A DNA stretch of 64,000 nucleotides from assembly GCA_016709965.1 (NCBI GenBank), contig JADJLT010000006.1:1116001-1180000 (forward strand). The letters are read 5' to 3'. The stretch is from Betaproteobacteria bacterium. Lineage in GTDB: Bacteria > Pseudomonadota > Gammaproteobacteria > Burkholderiales > Rhodocyclaceae. The notes beneath the pieces are model-generated. The model made no database searches and was not told the DNA's origin. It saw nothing but the letters and a program-made list of their open reading frames with translations. A program made the position numbers and the translations under genes. Positions 60,794 through 64,000 of the stretch are shown here, piece by piece; the first letter of the stretch is position 1; each line of letters starts with the position of its first letter.

Positions 60794-61840
60794 ATGGATA
60801 ATCTTGATCAAATCGTTAGCGATGCCAAGGCGGCGTTCGTTGCTATTTCTGACCCGGATGCGCTGGAACAGGTGAAAGCCCGTTTTCTCGGCAAGACCGG
60901 ACAGATCACAGAACTTCTCAAGGGCTTGGGCAAGTTGCCCGCAGAAGAGAAGAAAACTGCCGGTGCCGCGATCAATATCGCCAAGACTGCTATCGAAACG
61001 GCGTTGAACGCGCAACGCGAAGCGATCCGCAAGGCGGCGCTGGAATCCCGCTTGGCTGAAGAAGCGCTGGATGTCACGCTGCCCGGTCGCGCCGAAGCGC
61101 GCGGTGGCCTGCATCCGGTGACGCGCACCCTGGAACGGATCGAATCCTTGTTCGCTTCCATTGGTTTCGAAGTCGCCGACGGCCCGGAGATCGAAGATGA
61201 TTTCCACAATTTCACGGCCATGAACACGCCCGAGGATCACCCGGCTCGTTCGATGCACGACACTTTTTACCTGCAGAACCGGGACGGTACTTTTGCCGAA
61301 AAGGTTTTGCTGCGCACCCATACCAGCCCGATACAGGCTCGCTACATGCAGGCGCATGTGGCCCGCTACGGTCAACTGGAAAAAATGCCCGAAATTCGAA
61401 TTATTGCGCCAGGTCGAGTCTATCGTGTTGATTCTGATGCGACGCACTCGCCGATGTTCCATCAGGTCGAAGGCCTGTGGGTGGGCGAGGGTGTTTCCTT
61501 CGCCGATCTGAAGGGTGTTATCGCCGATTTCCTTAAGAGCTTCTTCGAGACCGATGACCTGACGGTGCGTTTCCGTCCTTCATTCTTCCCGTTTACCGAG
61601 CCTTCCGCCGAAATTGACGTCGCCTTCATGAGTGGCGCGCTGAAAGGCCGCTGGCTGGAAATCGCCGGTTGCGGCATGGTGCATCCGAACGTGCTGCGCA
61701 TTGCCGGCATCGATCCGGAAAAGTACACCGGCTTCGCCTTCGGCTTCGGTCAGGATCGCCTGACCATGCTGCGCTACGGCGTCAATGATCTTCGCCTGTT
61801 CTTCGAAGGCGACCTGCGTTTCCTGCGTCAGTTTGCCTGA
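60794..61840 (+). CDS. pheS: Phenylalanyl-tRNA synthetase alpha subunit
   Basis: 348 residues. N-terminal coiled coil (1-90), motif 2 region 'RIIAPGRVYRVDSDATHSPM' with 'FHQVEGLWV', motif 3 'GFAFGFGQDRLTMLRYGVND'. It charges tRNA-Phe as alpha2beta2 with PheT. Between 'ARYMQAH' and 'PEIRIIAPG' it has about nine residues (VARYGQLEKM) more than E. coli PheS. This is exactly where a dispersed motif copy lies, in frame. The gene is 21 bases before pheT. Confidence 0.97.
   Translation: MDNLDQIVSDAKAAFVAISDPDALEQVKARFLGKTGQITELLKGLGKLPAEEKKTAGAAINIAKTAIETALNAQREAIRKAALESRLAEEALDVTLPGRAEARGGLHPVTRTLERIESLFASIGFEVADGPEIEDDFHNFTAMNTPEDHPARSMHDTFYLQNRDGTFAEKVLLRTHTSPIQARYMQAHVARYGQLEKMPEIRIIAPGRVYRVDSDATHSPMFHQVEGLWVGEGVSFADLKGVIADFLKSFFETDDLTVRFRPSFFPFTEPSAEIDVAFMSGALKGRWLEIAGCGMVHPNVLRIAGIDPEKYTGFAFGFGQDRLTMLRYGVNDLRLFFEGDLRFLRQFA
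61364..61407 (+). repeat. Dispersed GCGGTC-RACC motif, copy 17 (in pheS)
   Basis: GCTACGGTCAACTGGAAAAA, then ATGCCCGAAATTCGAATTATT. One core mismatch; the tail is very close to copy 11. In frame as RYGQLEKMPEIRII, the same frame as copy 2. Confidence 0.72.
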
Positions 61841-61861
61841 CCTACATATTGAGTCACGCTC

Positions 61862-64000
61862 ATGAAATTCTCTGAATCCTGGCTGCGTACCCTCGTCGAT
61901 CCGAAACTGACGAGCGCGGAACTCTCTCACCTGCTGACCATGGCTGGCCTCGAAGTCGAGGAACTGGACCCGGTTGCCCCTGCCTTTGATAGCGTTGTCG
62001 TTGCTCACGTGCTTGAAGTCGTCAAGCACCCCGATGCCGACCGCCTGAATGTCTGCAAGGTCGATACCGGTAGCGGCACGCCAACCACCATCGTCTGCGG
62101 CGCACCGAATGTCGCCGTTGGTCTTAAGGTCCCCTGTGCTTTGCCCGGCGCCAAGCTGCCTGGCGATTTCACCATCAAGATCGCCAAAGTGCGCGGCGTC
62201 GAATCCTCAGGCATGCTGTGTTCAGCCAAGGAGCTGGGTGTTGCCGAAGAAGCGTCAGGCTTGCTGATCCTGCCGGAAGACGCGCCAGTTGGACAGTCCA
62301 TTCGTCAATATCTTGAGCTTGATGACAACGTTTTTGAACTGAAGCTGACGCCAAATCGTGCGGATTGCCTTTCGCTTCTCGGGATCGCCCGTGAAGTGGG
62401 CGCAATTACCGGCGCCGTGACCAGCCTTCCCGTCGTTCCAGAGATTCCCGCCAGCATCGCTGACGCCCGCGCCATCGTGCTTGACGCAGCTGAAGCCTGC
62501 CCGTTGTACTGTGGTCGGGTCTTCAAGGGCGTCAATGCCAAGGCGCCGACGCCGGAGTGGATGAAGCGTCGCCTGGAGCGTAGCGGCATTCGCGCCATAT
62601 CGGCGTTGGTCGATGTCACCAATTATGTGATGCTTGAACTTGGTCAGCCGTTGCATGCTTTTGACAACACGAAGCTGCAAGGTGCCGTGCATGCACGCAT
62701 GGCTAGACCTGACGAAAAACTGTTGCTGCTCAATGAGCAAAACATTGCAGTTGATGCTGATGTGCTGGTGATTGCCGATGAAACCAAGCCGCTGGCTATG
62801 GCGGGCATCATGGGTGGCGAAGAAAGTGGCATTACGCTTGAAACGACCGAACTATTCCTCGAGTCAGCCTTTTTCGCGCCGAAGGCCATCGCTGGACGTG
62901 CTCGTCGCTACGGTTTTGGTTCGGATGCCTCGCATCGCTTCGAGCGTGGCGTCGATTTTGGTGGCGTGCGTCGTGCCATCGAACGAGCAACGCAGCTAAT
63001 TCTCGACATCTGCGGCGGTCAGGTTGGCCCTGTTGTCGAGGCAAAGGCGGCGATGCCAGCTCGCAACCCCGTTCGCCTGCGCACGGCTCGTGCCGAGCAA
63101 GTTCTCGGTCTGACCTTGGGTGCAGAGCGCATTGCCGGGCTGTTCACGGGTCTCGCGCTTTCTTTCGAACGCCAAGGTGATGATTTCCTGGTGACACCGC
63201 CGTCGTGGCGCTTTGACATGGAAATCGAAGAAGACCTGATCGAGGAAGTCGCTCGGCTGTATGGTTACGACAATATTCCTTCTGTCGCTCCGCGTGGCCC
63301 GCTAAAAATGCTGGTTCAGCCGGAAGCGCGGCGTCCGGCCTATCGTGTTCGCCAGATGTTGGCTGATCGCGGCTATCAGGAAGTGGTTAACTTCGCTTTC
63401 GTCGAGGAGGCCTGGGAAGCAGATTTCTCTGCGAATGACGACCTGATTCGTCTGGCCAACCCAATCGCCAGCCAGATGGCGGTGATGCGCTCAAGCCTGT
63501 TCGGCGGCCTGATTTCAAATCTTGTCACCAACCTGAAACGCAAGCAAAACCGTGTCCGCTTGTTCGAGGCCGGGCGCATCTTCCGTCGTGATGACAAAGG
63601 TGGCGCCGTCGAAGGCTTCCATCAGCCCTGGAAACTGGCAGCACTGGCCTACGGCGGTGCTTTGCCGGAGAGTTGGGGGAGTGATGCGCGCAAGGTCGAT
63701 TTTTACGATATCAAGGGCGACCTTGAAGCCTTGCTGGCGCCAGCCAAATTGCGTTTCGAGAAGTTGCATCACCCTGCGCTTCATCCCGGGCGTGCCGCCC
63801 GGGTGTTGATCGATGGTAACGAAATTGGCTGTATAGGCGAACTTCATCCCGAGTGGGTTCAAAAGTATGACTTGCCACAGGCCCCTGTGCTTTTCGAGGT
63901 TGATTTCGATGCGGTTAAGCTTGCTCAGGTGCCAGCCTATGCAGAGGTATCCAAGTTTCCGCCGGTGATCCGTGACTTGGCGATCGTGGTTGACCAAAGC
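61862..64000 (+). CDS. pheT: Phenylalanyl-tRNA synthetase beta subunit (3' end outside window)
   Basis: 713 residues visible of about 790. N-terminal 'MKFSESWLRTLVDPKLTSAE', tRNA-binding OB fold (about 40-150, 'HPDADRLNVCKVDTG'), B3/B4 editing domain, B5 domain ('RRYGFGSDASHRFERGVDFG', 'TPPSWRFDMEIEEDLIEEVA'), and the catalytic-like core ('LANPIASQMAVMRSSLFGGL'). The C-terminal anticodon-like domain begins at 'YAEVSKFPPVIRDLAIVVDQ' and is cut. ihfA usually follows. Confidence 0.97.
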   Translation, partial: MKFSESWLRTLVDPKLTSAELSHLLTMAGLEVEELDPVAPAFDSVVVAHVLEVVKHPDADRLNVCKVDTGSGTPTTIVCGAPNVAVGLKVPCALPGAKLPGDFTIKIAKVRGVESSGMLCSAKELGVAEEASGLLILPEDAPVGQSIRQYLELDDNVFELKLTPNRADCLSLLGIAREVGAITGAVTSLPVVPEIPASIADARAIVLDAAEACPLYCGRVFKGVNAKAPTPEWMKRRLERSGIRAISALVDVTNYVMLELGQPLHAFDNTKLQGAVHARMARPDEKLLLLNEQNIAVDADVLVIADETKPLAMAGIMGGEESGITLETTELFLESAFFAPKAIAGRARRYGFGSDASHRFERGVDFGGVRRAIERATQLILDICGGQVGPVVEAKAAMPARNPVRLRTARAEQVLGLTLGAERIAGLFTGLALSFERQGDDFLVTPPSWRFDMEIEEDLIEEVARLYGYDNIPSVAPRGPLKMLVQPEARRPAYRVRQMLADRGYQEVVNFAFVEEAWEADFSANDDLIRLANPIASQMAVMRSSLFGGLISNLVTNLKRKQNRVRLFEAGRIFRRDDKGGAVEGFHQPWKLAALAYGGALPESWGSDARKVDFYDIKGDLEALLAPAKLRFEKLHHPALHPGRAARVLIDGNEIGCIGELHPEWVQKYDLPQAPVLFEVDFDAVKLAQVPAYAEVSKFPPVIRDLAIVVDQS

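Overview
The window looks like chromosomal DNA of a betaproteobacterium, most likely Rhodocyclales (Dechloromonas/Azonexus/Azospira type). This is inferred from gene content (DUF3460, SatP, PheS/ThrS style, N-type ATPase, HpnCDE, RquA), not from a database search. Almost all of it is ordinary single-copy chromosome. The exception is a decayed 3.5 kb island in a split tRNA-Leu gene (51.4-55.0 kb).

Layout. 0-3.5 kb: GST (cut by the window edge), a flavin-oxidase-fold protein divergent from a LysR regulator, and a CNNM/CBS membrane protein. 3.8-8.2 kb: a Cache chemoreceptor and clpB with a sigma-32-like promoter. 8.2-17.7 kb: small secreted proteins, a fused transporter/spermidine-synthase-like protein, a DUF1684 + TudS-like pair, rhodoquinone methyltransferase rquA, a class V aminotransferase, an O-methyltransferase, glutathione peroxidase, acetate permease satP and a soluble Cache protein. 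17.8-24.5 kb: a complete N-type (predicted Na+) F1Fo ATPase operon, atpDCQRBEFAG. 24.7-38.0 kb: a long minus-strand block with the arsenosugar (formerly 'rSAM/selenodomain') genes: arsS, two glycosyltransferases, a SelD-associated NAD(P)H dehydrogenase-like protein, a PhnCDE-like ABC transporter, two VTT-domain proteins, msrB-msrA, a phosphoesterase, DUF547 and DUF3047. 38.2-51.3 kb: hflX, DUF3460, a Pat-type acyl-CoA ligase/acetyltransferase, osmC, a methyltransferase, mnmH, tesA/ybbA, an SDR protein, DUF389 and the squalene operon hpnC-hpnD-hpnE. 51.4-55.0 kb: the island (replacement tRNA-Leu, AlpA-like HTH, fused Dcm/ATPase remnant, higBA). 55.1-57.3 kb: small proteins, a DHH phosphoesterase and slyX. 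57.4-64.0 kb: tRNA-Val, then thrS-infC-rpmI-rplT-pheS-pheT (pheT cut by the window end).

Three things stand out. (1) A roughly 42-bp motif, core GCGGTCRACCGGAAA followed by two or three A/T-rich tracts, occurs about 17 times on both strands, between genes and inside unrelated genes. It mostly seems to replace gene sequence in place rather than insert, so it resembles an extended DNA-uptake-type sequence or a palindromic element that invades genes. (2) Three minus-strand operons (arsS-phn, msrBA, VTT-FAD reductase) carry the same upstream signature, GTAAGAA - 14/15 bp - CGACTAA. This looks like one ECF-sigma regulon joining arsenic/selenium-type chemistry, methionine-sulfoxide repair and redox membrane proteins. 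(3) A tRNA-Leu(UAG) gene is split cleanly in its anticodon loop by the island, which carries its own intact tRNA-Leu(UAG).

thrS carries an apparent +1 frameshift in a run of five C, which is either a sequence error or a real disruption.
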